A stretch of 64,000 nucleotides of DNA from assembly GCA_023386885.1 (NCBI GenBank), contig JAEWIX010000090.1:62001-126000 (forward strand), given 5' to 3'. The translations under genes and the position numbers were made by a program. This DNA is from Pseudomonadota bacterium. Its GTDB lineage: Bacteria; Pseudomonadota; Alphaproteobacteria; Rhizobiales; Xanthobacteraceae. Below, one piece after another: positions 39,699 through 48,311 of this stretch (position 1 is the stretch's first letter; the number at the start of each line of letters is the position of its first letter). The notes under the pieces were generated by a model. It did not search any database. It saw only the letters and a program-made list of their open reading frames with translations, and was not told where the DNA came from.

Positions 39699-40976
39699 TT
39701 ATTCAGCGGCCTGCTTGCGCGGAGCGTCGAGCGCGCCCGATGCATGAATGTCGGCTACCTGTTGGTTGCTGAAGCCGAGCACCTCGCGCAGGATTTCGTC
39801 GGTGTGCTCGCCGAGCAGCGGCGAACGCTTCACCTCTACCGGGCTGTCTGACAGTTTGATCGGATTGCCGACCGACAGATATTTGCCGCGCGTCGGGTGA
39901 TCGACTTCGACCACGGTGCCGCTGGCGCGCAGCGATTCGTCTTCGGCCAGTTCCTTCATTGACAAGATCGGCCCGCAGGGAATGTTGTCGCCGTTGAGAA
40001 TTTCCATCGCCTCGAACTTGGTTCTCGCCATCGTCCATTGCTCGATGCGCGCGAATATCTCGTTGAGGCGTGGCAGGCGCGCCGCAGGCTTGGCGTAATC
40101 GGGGTGAGTCTTCCAGTCGGGCTCGCCGATGGCGTCGCAAATCTTGTCCCAGACCTGCGCCTGCGTGATGAAATAGATATAGGCGTTGGGATCGTTCTCC
40201 CAGCCTTTGCATTTCAGGATACGGCCGGGTTGGCCGCCGCCGGAATCGTTCCCGGCGCGCGGTGTCGCCTCGCCGAACGGAATACCTTCGCCGTACTGGC
40301 TGTATTCCTTGAGCGGGCCGTGAGCAAGGCGCTGCTGGTCGCGCAATTTGACGCGCGACAGGTTCAGCACGCCGTCCTGCATCGCGACGGTGACGCGCTG
40401 GCCGCGGCCGGAATGGGTGCGGTGATAGAGCGCGGTGACGATGCCGAGTGCGAGATGCAGCCCGGTGCCGCTGTCGCCGATTTGCGCGCCGGTGACCAGC
40501 GGCAGGCCGTCGCGGAAGCCGGTAGTCGATGCCGCGCCGCCGGTGCATTGCGCGATGTTCTCATACACCTTGCAATCTTCGTAGGGGCCGGGGCCGAACC
40601 CCTTGATGGAGGCGACGATCAGCTTCGGGTTGATCTTGCGAATGGTTTCCCAGGGAAAGCCCATGCGATCGAGCACGCCGGGGCCGAAATTCTCCACCAG
40701 CACATCGCATGTCTTCATCAGTTCGGTCAGCACTTCCTTGCCCTTGGCATTTTTGGTGTCGAGGGTGATGGAGCGCTTGTTGTGATTGAGCATGGTGAAA
40801 TACAGGCTGTCCACGTTCGGGACGTCCTGCAATTGTCCGCGCGTGATGTCGCCCGCGCCGGGGCGTTCCACCTTGATGACATCGGCGCCGAACCAGGCCA
40901 GAAGCTGAGTGCAGGTCGGCCCCGATTGCACGTGCGTGAAGTCGAGGATGCGAACGCCTTGCAGCGCTTTGTCCAT
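39699..40976 (-). CDS. frc: Formyl-CoA:oxalate CoA-transferase
   Basis: The 425-aa class III (CaiB/BaiF) CoA-transferase matches formyl-CoA transferase throughout: LDFTHVQSGPTCTQLLAWFGA, KVYENIAQCTGGAASTTGF, the catalytic Asp168 in GAQIGDSGTGLH, and the Gly-rich SGGGQPG loop near the active site with LKCKGWE. It moves CoA from formyl-CoA to oxalate for decarboxylation. ATG 40976 has AGGAGA five to ten bases upstream. No oxalyl-CoA decarboxylase gene is in the window, so an oxalate pathway would need a distant partner. Confidence 0.88.
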   Translation of the reverse strand: MDKALQGVRILDFTHVQSGPTCTQLLAWFGADVIKVERPGAGDITRGQLQDVPNVDSLYFTMLNHNKRSITLDTKNAKGKEVLTELMKTCDVLVENFGPGVLDRMGFPWETIRKINPKLIVASIKGFGPGPYEDCKVYENIAQCTGGAASTTGFRDGLPLVTGAQIGDSGTGLHLALGIVTALYHRTHSGRGQRVTVAMQDGVLNLSRVKLRDQQRLAHGPLKEYSQYGEGIPFGEATPRAGNDSGGGQPGRILKCKGWENDPNAYIYFITQAQVWDKICDAIGEPDWKTHPDYAKPAARLPRLNEIFARIEQWTMARTKFEAMEILNGDNIPCGPILSMKELAEDESLRASGTVVEVDHPTRGKYLSVGNPIKLSDSPVEVKRSPLLGEHTDEILREVLGFSNQQVADIHASGALDAPRKQAAE

Positions 40977-41023
40977 GATCATCTCCTGCATTGAAAATGT
41001 CGACAGCGATGGGTCGGCAAACG

Positions 41024-41752
41024 TTAGCCGAGCAGCTCGTCGCCGTGGGTCTCGATATAAGTTGCGAGGCCGAGGGTGTGATCGCGTGCGAACTTTTCGG
41101 CGAGTTCGGTCTTGCGCTCCTCGAGCGCGCCGATGATGGCGAGGTGTTCGGGCAAGGACGCGGCGATACGTTCGTTACGACCGATGGTCAACTGTCGATA
41201 GCCGCGCACGTGCAGGAGGATGCCGTTGGTCATATTGATCAGCACTTGGGACTCGCTAAGCGAGATCAGCGCCTGATGGAAGGCGATGTTGGCCTTCGAG
41301 TATTCCTCGATGTGGTCCTGCGGCAGCCGGTCCTTGTGAAAATCCTTGAAGAAGTCGCGCAGCGCCGAGATGTCGCGTTTGCGCGCGGTCTGGGTGATCA
41401 GGCGTGCCGCCATGCTTTCCAGCGCCGCCCAGGCGCGGATCATGTCGACGATCTCGGCCTTGGTCCGTCGCACGACCACGATGCCCCGGCGCGGCACCGA
41501 CTTCACCAGGCCATCCTGCTCGAGCATCGCGATCGCCTCGCGGATCGGCGTGCGGCTGACACCCAGCTTTTCCGACAGCGCCCGCTCGTCGAGCATGACG
41601 GGATCGGGCGTGGTGTAGATGTCCATCTTCAGGATGGCTTCCTTGAGCGCGTCGTAGGCCTTGGTCTTGAAGCTGGTTTCCGGGGCGAGGCGAACGATTT
41701 CCATCTCGGTTTCGGTCGCGACGCGGGCTTTCGATGGATTGGTGGCAGGCAT
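41024..41752 (-). CDS. GntR-family regulator with FCD effector domain
   Basis: This 242-aa regulator has a winged HTH (about residues 25-95: LDERALSEKLGVSRTPIREAIAMLEQDGLV, followed by VPRRGIVVV) and a helical FCD domain (RAWAALESMAARLITQTA, HRALISL-like FHQALISLSES with metal/acid-binding histidines). FCD proteins sense small organic acids. It is 47 bases upstream of frc on the same strand and probably controls frc and the genes after it, and possibly itself through the inverted repeat at 41792-41814. Confidence 0.88.
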   Translation of the reverse strand: MPATNPSKARVATETEMEIVRLAPETSFKTKAYDALKEAILKMDIYTTPDPVMLDERALSEKLGVSRTPIREAIAMLEQDGLVKSVPRRGIVVVRRTKAEIVDMIRAWAALESMAARLITQTARKRDISALRDFFKDFHKDRLPQDHIEEYSKANIAFHQALISLSESQVLINMTNGILLHVRGYRQLTIGRNERIAASLPEHLAIIGALEERKTELAEKFARDHTLGLATYIETHGDELLG

Positions 41753-41791
41753 TGGAGCGTTTCCATAATGCAGTTCGATCTGCTGTTTGTT

Positions 41792-41814
41792 TTTGGCATA
41801 CCAGATGCCAAAAT
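41792..41814. promoter_or_regulatory. Inverted repeat, candidate operator of the GntR regulator
   Basis: TTTTGGCAT and ATGCCAAAA are perfect 9-base arms around ACCAG. It lies 40-62 bases upstream of the GntR start. The core ATACCAGAT recurs at 41905-41913, next to a GTATAC palindrome; FCD-type GntR proteins usually bind short T-GTATAC-A type palindromes. Confidence 0.6.
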
Positions 41815-41902
41815 GTCAATGTAATAAATATCATTAAATAACAGATACTTGTATGAAGGCTCGGTGCGGGTGCACGTCAACGTTGGCTGATTTTGGAGTA
41901 TC

Positions 41903-41913
41903 GTATACCAGAT
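41903..41913. promoter_or_regulatory. Second candidate GntR/FCD operator half
   Basis: GTATACCAGAT holds the GTATAC palindrome and repeats the ATACCAGAT core of the inverted repeat 105 bases away. It may be a second binding site or part of the divergent control region. No gene is transcribed away from it on the plus strand. Confidence 0.4.
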
Positions 41914-41965
41914 AATGGCCAGTGAGGTGCCGTCTCCGGCTCTTGCATCGACGAACCAAAACAAA

Positions 41966-41989
41966 ACGTCCGCCCCGAGGGGCGGACGT
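41966..41989 (-). terminator. Rho-independent terminator of the first liv operon
   Basis: ACGTCCGCCCC and GGGGCGGACGT are perfect 11-base arms with a two-base centre; on the minus strand the stem is followed by TTTTGTTTTGG. It lies 33 bases after the stop of the binding-protein gene and ends the liv operon. Confidence 0.9.
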
Positions 41990-42021
41990 CGTTGCGATGG
42001 TTCGTTGTTTAAGTCGGCGGC

Positions 42022-43170
42022 TTACTTGGCGAGACGGAATTTGCTGCCTTCCACCTTGATCAGGAACGCCGAACGCTCGTCATAGCCGTTGTGGTTGGTC
42101 GGGCTCATGTTGGAGAGGCCGTTGTTGAGATAGATCTCCTTGCCGTTCTCCAGTGCATCACGCAGCGCGGCACGGAATTCCGGTGTGCCCGGCTTGCCGG
42201 CCTTGAGCGCGGCAGGCATGGCGTTCTCCACAAGCACCATGGAGTCCCACAGGTGCGCGGCGAAGGCGGCCGGCTCTTCCTTGTACTGCGCCTTATAGGC
42301 CGCGATGAATTTCTCCGGTGCGGCGCGGAACGGGCTGTCCTTCGGCAGATCGTCGACGATGGTGAAGGCTTCGCCGGTGTAGACCGCGCCCTCAACATCC
42401 TTGCCGCCGAGCTTGATGAACTCGTTGGTGGCGACGCCGTGGGTCTGGTAGATCGGACCCTTGTAGCCGCGTTCGCGCAGGGCCTTCTGCGGCAGCACGG
42501 CAGGCGTGCCCGCGGAAGCGATGAAAACTGCATCCGGCTTGGTCGCGAGAATCTTCAGCACCTGGCCGGTGACGCTGGCATCGCTACGCGCGTAAACCTC
42601 GTGCGTCGTCAGTTCGATGCCGACCTTCGGCGCTTCCGCCTTCAACTCGTTGTAGTAGCCTTCACCGTAGCCGTCGGAGAAGCCGATATAGCCGAGTTTC
42701 TTCACGCCGGTCTTGGCGATGTGCTTCAGGATCGCCTTGGCCATGATGTCGTCGTTCGGCACCACCTTGAAGACCCATTTCTTCTTGTCGTTCATCGGCT
42801 GCACCAGCACGGCGGCGGCGGCCATCGTCAGTAGCGGTGTCTTGGCTTCGGCGGCGATATCGATCAGCGGCAGCGATACCGGCGTCAGCGACGAACCGAT
42901 CAGCACGTCGACTTTTTCTTCCGAGATCATCTTGCGGGCGTTCTGCGCCGCCTTGGTCGGATCGGATTCATCGTCGAGTGCGATGTAGGTGACCTTCTGT
43001 CCGGCGATTTCCTTCGGCAGGATCGATACGGTCTTGCTCTGCGGCTGTCCGAGCGCGGCACCGGGACCGGATGCGCTCATGGTGATACCGACTTTGAGTT
43101 GTGCGTGCGCGCTGCCGGCCATCAGCGCGGTCGCCGTCAACGCGATGAGCCAGGTTTTCGTTCGTAGCAT
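42022..43170 (-). CDS. Liv-type ABC transporter substrate-binding protein
   Basis: The 382-aa periplasmic protein has a signal peptide (TWLIALTATALMAGSAHA) and a LivK/AmiC-like bilobed fold: LKVGITMSASGPGAALG at the mature start, VTYIALDDESDPTKAAQNARKMISEEKVDVLIGS, and IGFSDGYGEGYYNELK. It delivers substrate to the LivH/LivMG/LivF complex encoded upstream. The ligand cannot be read: relatives bind aromatic acids and amino acids. Confidence 0.9.
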   Translation of the reverse strand: MLRTKTWLIALTATALMAGSAHAQLKVGITMSASGPGAALGQPQSKTVSILPKEIAGQKVTYIALDDESDPTKAAQNARKMISEEKVDVLIGSSLTPVSLPLIDIAAEAKTPLLTMAAAAVLVQPMNDKKKWVFKVVPNDDIMAKAILKHIAKTGVKKLGYIGFSDGYGEGYYNELKAEAPKVGIELTTHEVYARSDASVTGQVLKILATKPDAVFIASAGTPAVLPQKALRERGYKGPIYQTHGVATNEFIKLGGKDVEGAVYTGEAFTIVDDLPKDSPFRAAPEKFIAAYKAQYKEEPAAFAAHLWDSMVLVENAMPAALKAGKPGTPEFRAALRDALENGKEIYLNNGLSNMSPTNHNGYDERSAFLIKVEGSKFRLAK

Positions 43171-43199
43171 GACGTCCTCCCTTGGTGGTTTTTGCGAGT

Positions 43200-43925
43200 T
43201 TAGTATTCGTTGCCGCCAAGGCCGAGATAACTTTCGACCAATCGGGCGTCTTGGGCGATCTCCGCGGGCGAGCCCTGTGTGGTTATCGCGCCGAGTTCCA
43301 TGACATAGGCGTAGTCCGCGACCTGCAACGCCGCGCGTGCGTTCTGCTCGACCAGCAGGATCGAGACGCCGCTGGCTCGCAGTTCGGTGAGAATCTGGAA
43401 AATATCCCGCACGATGCGCGGCGCGAGCCCGAGGCTCGGCTCGTCGAGCATGAGCAGCGTCGGTCGCGCCATCAGTGCGCGGCCCATCGCCAGCATCTGC
43501 CGTTCGCCGCCGGACAGCGTTCCAGCCAATTGCTGCCGGCGTTCCTTGAGGCGCGGGAATTGCGCGAACACCTGTTCAAGCGTCTGGTTGCGTTCGGCGC
43601 GCGAACGTCGAATGCCACCGAGCAGGAGATTGTCCTCCACCGGCATGTCGGCGAACAGTTCGCGCCGCTCGGGCACAAGACACAAGCCTTGCTGCACGCG
43701 AGTTTCGAGCGAAACGGCCGCGACCGGCTTGTCGCGAAACGTGATGCTGCCGCGCGCGTTCAGCAATCCCATCAGCGCGTTGAGCAGCGTGGTCTTGCCG
43801 GCGCCGTTAGCGCCGATCACCGTCACCAGTGAGCCTTGCGTCACCTTGATCGAGACGTTGTGGACGACTTCGGCGCGGCCATAGGCGACGCACAGATCGC
43901 GGACGTCCAGCAGCGGCGCGGTCAT
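43200..43925 (-). CDS. livF: Liv-type ABC transporter ATPase (LivF)
   Basis: The 241-aa ATPase has Walker A (GANGAGKTTLL), signature LSGGERQMLAMGRAL and Walker B (LLMLDEPSLGLAP) with the switch His region (LLVEQNARAAL). It overlaps the fused LivMG gene by 4 bases and precedes the binding-protein gene by 29 bases. Confidence 0.92.
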   Translation of the reverse strand: MTAPLLDVRDLCVAYGRAEVVHNVSIKVTQGSLVTVIGANGAGKTTLLNALMGLLNARGSITFRDKPVAAVSLETRVQQGLCLVPERRELFADMPVEDNLLLGGIRRSRAERNQTLEQVFAQFPRLKERRQQLAGTLSGGERQMLAMGRALMARPTLLMLDEPSLGLAPRIVRDIFQILTELRASGVSILLVEQNARAALQVADYAYVMELGAITTQGSPAEIAQDARLVESYLGLGGNEY

Positions 43926-45694
43926 GACACGCCTCCGAGATAGGCTTCCAGCACGGCGGGATTCTTCCGGATATCGGCCGGCACGCCTTCCGCGATCTTG
44001 GTGCCGAAGTCGAGCACGACGAGGTGATCGGCGAGGCTCATGACGAAATCCATGTCATGCTCCACCAGCAGCACGCTGACGCCTTCGCTGCGCACCTCGC
44101 GCAGCAGTTTGGCCAATGCCTTCTTCTCACCGACGCGCAGGCCCGCGGCCGGCTCGTCGAGCAGCAGGAGGATCGGATTGAGACACAGCGCGCGCGCGAC
44201 CTCGACAAGGCGCAGTTGGCCGAGCGCCAGCGTTCCGGCTGGCTGCATCGCCACGTCATCGAGGCCGACGCGCTCAAGTTGTCGTTTGGCTGTCGCGAAT
44301 AATTTGGCTTCCTCGGCGCGATCGAACTTGAGCATCGCGCGGAACATACCGGCATGACCGAGCAGGTTGGCGCCGAGCGCGACGTTCTCGATTACGCTCA
44401 TGTCGGGGACGATCTCGACGTGCTGGAAGGTGCGGCCGAGCCCAAGCGCCGCCGCGCGCTGCGGTGTCTGCGCCGCGAGCGGATGGCCTTCGAAGGCGAT
44501 GGCACCCGAGGTCAGCGGCAGCGCGCCGGTGATAAGATTGAAGGTCGTGCTTTTCCCCGCGCCGTTAGGGCCGATCAGTCCGATGATTCGGCTGCTCTCC
44601 ACTTCGAAGTTGACATCGTTGACGGCGACGAGGCCGCCGAAGGTTTTCTTAGCGTCCTGAACTTGCAGCAGCCGCACGCCGGGGGCGGGCAGGGCACGGG
44701 TCGGCAGTTCGTCGCCGTCCTTCGCCGCCGGTGGTTTTGGCGGAGGCGGCGGTCCGAACAGGATCGGCCAAAGTCCGTTGCTGGCGGTCTGCAACACCAG
44801 CACCAGCACTGCGCCATACGCGATGGATTCGAAATTGCCGGTATGGCCGAACAACCACGGCAGCACGTTCTGCAACTGGTCCCGCAGCACCGTGATGCCG
44901 GCCGCGCCGAGGATCGCGCCGTAGACCCGGCCCGCGCCGCCGAGCACGGCCATCAGCAGATATTCGGTGCCGGCGACCACGCCGAACGGGCCGGGCGATA
45001 CCGAACGCTGGAAATGCGCGTAGAGCCAGCCGGCAAGACCAGCAAGCATCGCCGCATAGACGAACACCATCAGCTTGGCACCGGCGGTGTTGACGCCGAA
45101 GGCTTCCGCCGCGCGCGTGCTGCGGCGAAGCGCACGGATGGCGCGGCCGACGCGTCCGTTCAACAGGTTCTGTGTTGCGATCACCGCGAGAACGACGGCG
45201 ATCCAGACAACGACGAAGTATTCTTTCGGGTCGATCAGTTGATGGGTGCCGACGCGCAGCGCCGGAATGCCGGGCAGGCCATCATGCGCACCGAGCCAAC
45301 TGATGTTGCCGAACATGTAGAAGAACGCGATGCCCCAGGCGATGGTCGCCAGCGGCAGATAGTGGCCGGAGAGCCGCACCGTCACTGCGCCGACGGCTGC
45401 AGCCACGATCATCGTCACCAGCAGCGCGGCCGGCAGTGTCAGCCATGGCGAGATGCCGAAATGCACCGTCAGCACGCCGGTGGTGTAAGCGCCAAACCCG
45501 ACGAAGGCGGATTGGCCGAACGATGTCATGCCGCCGACGCCGGTGAGTAGCACGAGGCCGATGGCGACGAGGCTCGATATGCCGATGTAATTGAACAGCG
45601 TCACCCAATAGTCCGGTAGCCAGCCGGTGAACGGCGCGATCAGCAGGATCGCCGCAACGATCGGCGGCGCGAAGGATCGGAGCGCGATCATCAT
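43922..45694 (-). CDS. Fused LivM permease-LivG ATPase
   Basis: One 590-aa protein joins a LivM-type permease (about residues 1-320, eight or more spans, GVGGMTSFGQSAFVGFGAYTTG and AMLAGLAGWLYAHFQ as family motifs) and a LivG-type ATPase (about 340-590: Walker A GLIGPNGAGKSTTFN, atypical signature LALGQLRLVEVARAL, Walker B ILLLLDEPAAGL and VLLVEHDMDFVM). A Pro-rich linker (PPPPPKPP) joins them. In the second liv operon these are two genes. It overlaps both neighbours by 4 bases. Confidence 0.9.
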   Translation of the reverse strand: MMIALRSFAPPIVAAILLIAPFTGWLPDYWVTLFNYIGISSLVAIGLVLLTGVGGMTSFGQSAFVGFGAYTTGVLTVHFGISPWLTLPAALLVTMIVAAAVGAVTVRLSGHYLPLATIAWGIAFFYMFGNISWLGAHDGLPGIPALRVGTHQLIDPKEYFVVVWIAVVLAVIATQNLLNGRVGRAIRALRRSTRAAEAFGVNTAGAKLMVFVYAAMLAGLAGWLYAHFQRSVSPGPFGVVAGTEYLLMAVLGGAGRVYGAILGAAGITVLRDQLQNVLPWLFGHTGNFESIAYGAVLVLVLQTASNGLWPILFGPPPPPKPPAAKDGDELPTRALPAPGVRLLQVQDAKKTFGGLVAVNDVNFEVESSRIIGLIGPNGAGKSTTFNLITGALPLTSGAIAFEGHPLAAQTPQRAAALGLGRTFQHVEIVPDMSVIENVALGANLLGHAGMFRAMLKFDRAEEAKLFATAKRQLERVGLDDVAMQPAGTLALGQLRLVEVARALCLNPILLLLDEPAAGLRVGEKKALAKLLREVRSEGVSVLLVEHDMDFVMSLADHLVVLDFGTKIAEGVPADIRKNPAVLEAYLGGVS

Positions 45695-46728
45695 TCCGAT
45701 TCCTCATGATAGGGGGCGTAGATCGAACGCCACGCCAGCACCGGAATGATCAGCGTGAAGACCAGCACCTCCTTGAAGTTGCTGGCCCAGAACGAGAACA
45801 GCGCTTCGGCGAAGCCGACGCCGAGCGCGGCGATCACCGTCAGCGGATAGCTGACCAGTCCGCCGATGATGGCGGCGACGAAGGCCTTCAGGCCGATCAG
45901 GAAGCCCGAGTCGTAAAACACCGTCATCAGCGGGCCGACCAGAATGCCGGACACCGCGCCGAGCAGCGCGGCGATGGCGAACGAGAATTGTCCGGCCACC
46001 GATGTCGGGATGCCGACAAGGCGCGCGCCGACCCGGTTCGACGAGCAAGCCCGCAGCGCCTTGCCGAGCAAGGTGCGGCCGAAGAACAGCGCGAACAGTA
46101 CCAGCAGCACGGCCGTCACGATCAGCACCGCGACGCTCTGGCCGGTGACCACGAGATCGCCGAGCGAGAACGACGCGGATGAGAGCGGCGTGGTGCCGCT
46201 GCCTTCGGGCCCGAAGAACACCAGCCCCAGTCCGATCAGCGAGAAGTGAACGCCGAACGCCGCCATCAGCAACACCAGCACGCTGGAATGCGCCAGCGGT
46301 TCGAACGCGATGCGATAGATCATCGGGCCCATCGGCGTGATCAGCGCGATTGCCAGCAGGATGTTGGCGAGTTGGCCGAGTTTCATCGGCGCCAGCGCTT
46401 GCGTCAGCAACAGCAGTGCGATGGGGAGAGCCAGATCGAGCAGCGCGATCCGGACGATGCGTTTCCAGGTCAGGTCACGGAAATGCCACACGATGTCGGA
46501 AATCGCCGCAAGAATCCCGAGCGCCAATAACAGCCACGGTGTTGACGGCGTTACCCCGTTTTCGAGCGCCGCCACCGTGAGCGCGGCAAACGCCACGAAT
46601 TCCCCCTGCGGCACGAAGATGACGCGGGTCACCGCGAACACCAGCACCAGCGCTATGGCCACCAGCGCATAGACGGCGCCGTTGATGACGCCGTCCTGGA
46701 GCAGGAACAGGAATATCGTCGTGTCCAC
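45691..46728 (-). CDS. livH: Liv-type ABC transporter permease (LivH)
   Basis: The 345-aa permease has eight to nine hydrophobic segments and the LivH features: DGVINGAVYALVAIALVLVF, GEFVAFAALT and SNRVGARLVGIPTSVAGQFSF (the ATPase-contact loop). It is the first gene of the liv operon; 151 bases separate it from the upstream P450 gene, leaving room for its own promoter. Confidence 0.9.
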   Translation of the reverse strand: MDTTIFLFLLQDGVINGAVYALVAIALVLVFAVTRVIFVPQGEFVAFAALTVAALENGVTPSTPWLLLALGILAAISDIVWHFRDLTWKRIVRIALLDLALPIALLLLTQALAPMKLGQLANILLAIALITPMGPMIYRIAFEPLAHSSVLVLLMAAFGVHFSLIGLGLVFFGPEGSGTTPLSSASFSLGDLVVTGQSVAVLIVTAVLLVLFALFFGRTLLGKALRACSSNRVGARLVGIPTSVAGQFSFAIAALLGAVSGILVGPLMTVFYDSGFLIGLKAFVAAIIGGLVSYPLTVIAALGVGFAEALFSFWASNFKEVLVFTLIIPVLAWRSIYAPYHEESE

Positions 46729-46879
46729 CCGCGTTCGTCCCCCTGGATCGTGGCTCTGGGATGGATCCCCAACGCCCGAGCTTGATCTTGTTGCCGGCTA
46801 AAATTCACCAACCGCTCGTTTAATTCAAGAGCTTAATTGGTCGAATTCCCAACCTGCGCCAAGGTTGGCCGGGGGATTT

Positions 46880-48100
46880 TCAATGCGCAAGCGCCCTGAA
46901 GCGGACTGGCAGCGAGCCGATCGAGCGTAACGTGTTGTTCAATTTGCGAATTGGCTCGCCCGTTAGTTCGATGACGTCGACCCGCTTTAGCAATGCCGTG
47001 AGGATCAATTCCACTTCAAGCCGGGCGACCAGTTGGCCGACGCAGCTATGAATGCCGGCGCCGAACGCGGCATGACCGATCGGGCGTCGTCGGATGTCGA
47101 AGCGCTCAGGCTCGGGGAATTTCCGGTGATCGCGGTTGGCCGCGCCGAGAAACAGCAGGACCTTCTCGCCTTCGGGAATCGTCGTGCCGGCCACCTCGAC
47201 CTCGCGTGTCGTGGTGCGGAAGAAGGTTTGCACGGGCGATTCCCAGCGCAGCACTTCGTCAAAAGATTGCCGGATCAGCGAAGGATCGTCGCGCAACGCG
47301 CGCCATTGTTCAGGGTGAAGGGCGAACGCGTAGATCGCATTGGCAATGCCGTTGACGGTGGTATCGAGCCCGGCGGTGAGCATCGAGCGCACCAGCGTTG
47401 CCGCCTCGTCGACGTCGATTTCTCCGGCATCGAATGCGTCCCAGACCTGCGATCCGAAGCCGCCCGGCCGCAGCATGTCGCGCGAGCACTGATCGTAGAT
47501 CCACTGCACCACGGGCTTGGCATTGGCGACCGATTCCTTGAAGATCGCGTTGGGTGGGCCGAAGGAGTTGAATACCATATTGCCGAACGGCAGCAGGTTC
47601 TCGCGGCCCTCGGGCTGCAGCCCGACCGCATCCGGAAACACATGAAGCGGGAAGACCTCCGCGAGATCCTTGATCGCGTCGATCTCGCCTTTAGCGACCA
47701 CGGCTTCGGCAAGAGCTTCCGCGCGCGCCGTGAAGGTTTCGCGAACCTGCCGCATCGCGGCCGGCGACAGGATGCGGCTCATCACCGAGCGCGTCCGGGT
47801 ATGGATCGGCGGATCGACCTCTAGAAGTTTGCTCGGCGGCCGCCATGATTTGACCTTGGCGAAGTCCTCGATGCCGGCGCCGCGACCGGAGCAGAACGTC
47901 TCCCAGTCCATCAAGGACGCCTGCACCTCGGCGTGGCGGGCCATGCCGTAGACGCCGTAGCGCTCGAGCCAGAACACCGGCGCGGTTTCGCGCAGTTCCT
48001 CGTGGAATCCGTAGGGGTTCCCGAGAAACGCGTCGGAGAACGGATCGATATTCGATACCGGGCATGCCGGGTCTGGACTGCGATGAATCGGCTGTGTCAT
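46880..48100 (-). CDS. Cytochrome P450, CYP199A-like (para-substituted benzoate oxidation)
   Basis: This 406-aa P450 has the haem loop FGAGIHSCVGQ (Cys about 352), the I-helix AGLDTTVNG at about 243 with the acid-alcohol pair, and an ExxR motif. Segments such as FCSGRGAGIEDF, LAEVFPLHVFPDAVGLQPEGRENLLPFG, split over the B'-C and D regions, and SPVQTFFRTTTREVE closely recall CYP199A2/A4 of Rhodopseudomonas palustris, which oxidise 4-methoxy- and other para-substituted benzoates. No ferredoxin or reductase gene is adjacent. It is divergent from a LuxR-type regulator. Confidence 0.87.
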   Translation of the reverse strand: MTQPIHRSPDPACPVSNIDPFSDAFLGNPYGFHEELRETAPVFWLERYGVYGMARHAEVQASLMDWETFCSGRGAGIEDFAKVKSWRPPSKLLEVDPPIHTRTRSVMSRILSPAAMRQVRETFTARAEALAEAVVAKGEIDAIKDLAEVFPLHVFPDAVGLQPEGRENLLPFGNMVFNSFGPPNAIFKESVANAKPVVQWIYDQCSRDMLRPGGFGSQVWDAFDAGEIDVDEAATLVRSMLTAGLDTTVNGIANAIYAFALHPEQWRALRDDPSLIRQSFDEVLRWESPVQTFFRTTTREVEVAGTTIPEGEKVLLFLGAANRDHRKFPEPERFDIRRRPIGHAAFGAGIHSCVGQLVARLEVELILTALLKRVDVIELTGEPIRKLNNTLRSIGSLPVRFRALAH

Positions 48101-48311
48101 GGCGATGAACCGCTATGGTGCTGGCGCGTTACGGAGGAAAGTCGCGATTGCTCCGATCCGGTCGATAAATCACAATCCATAAGGGAGATGGACGATCCTG
48201 TCTGTCGCAAGCGATTGCGACAGCGGGGCAGGCGGAGGAATGCCAGCGAGGCAACTTTCATCCGGATTGCGGTTGGCCTAGATTGAAAAAAAGATTGTGG
48301 AGGAAACCGTT

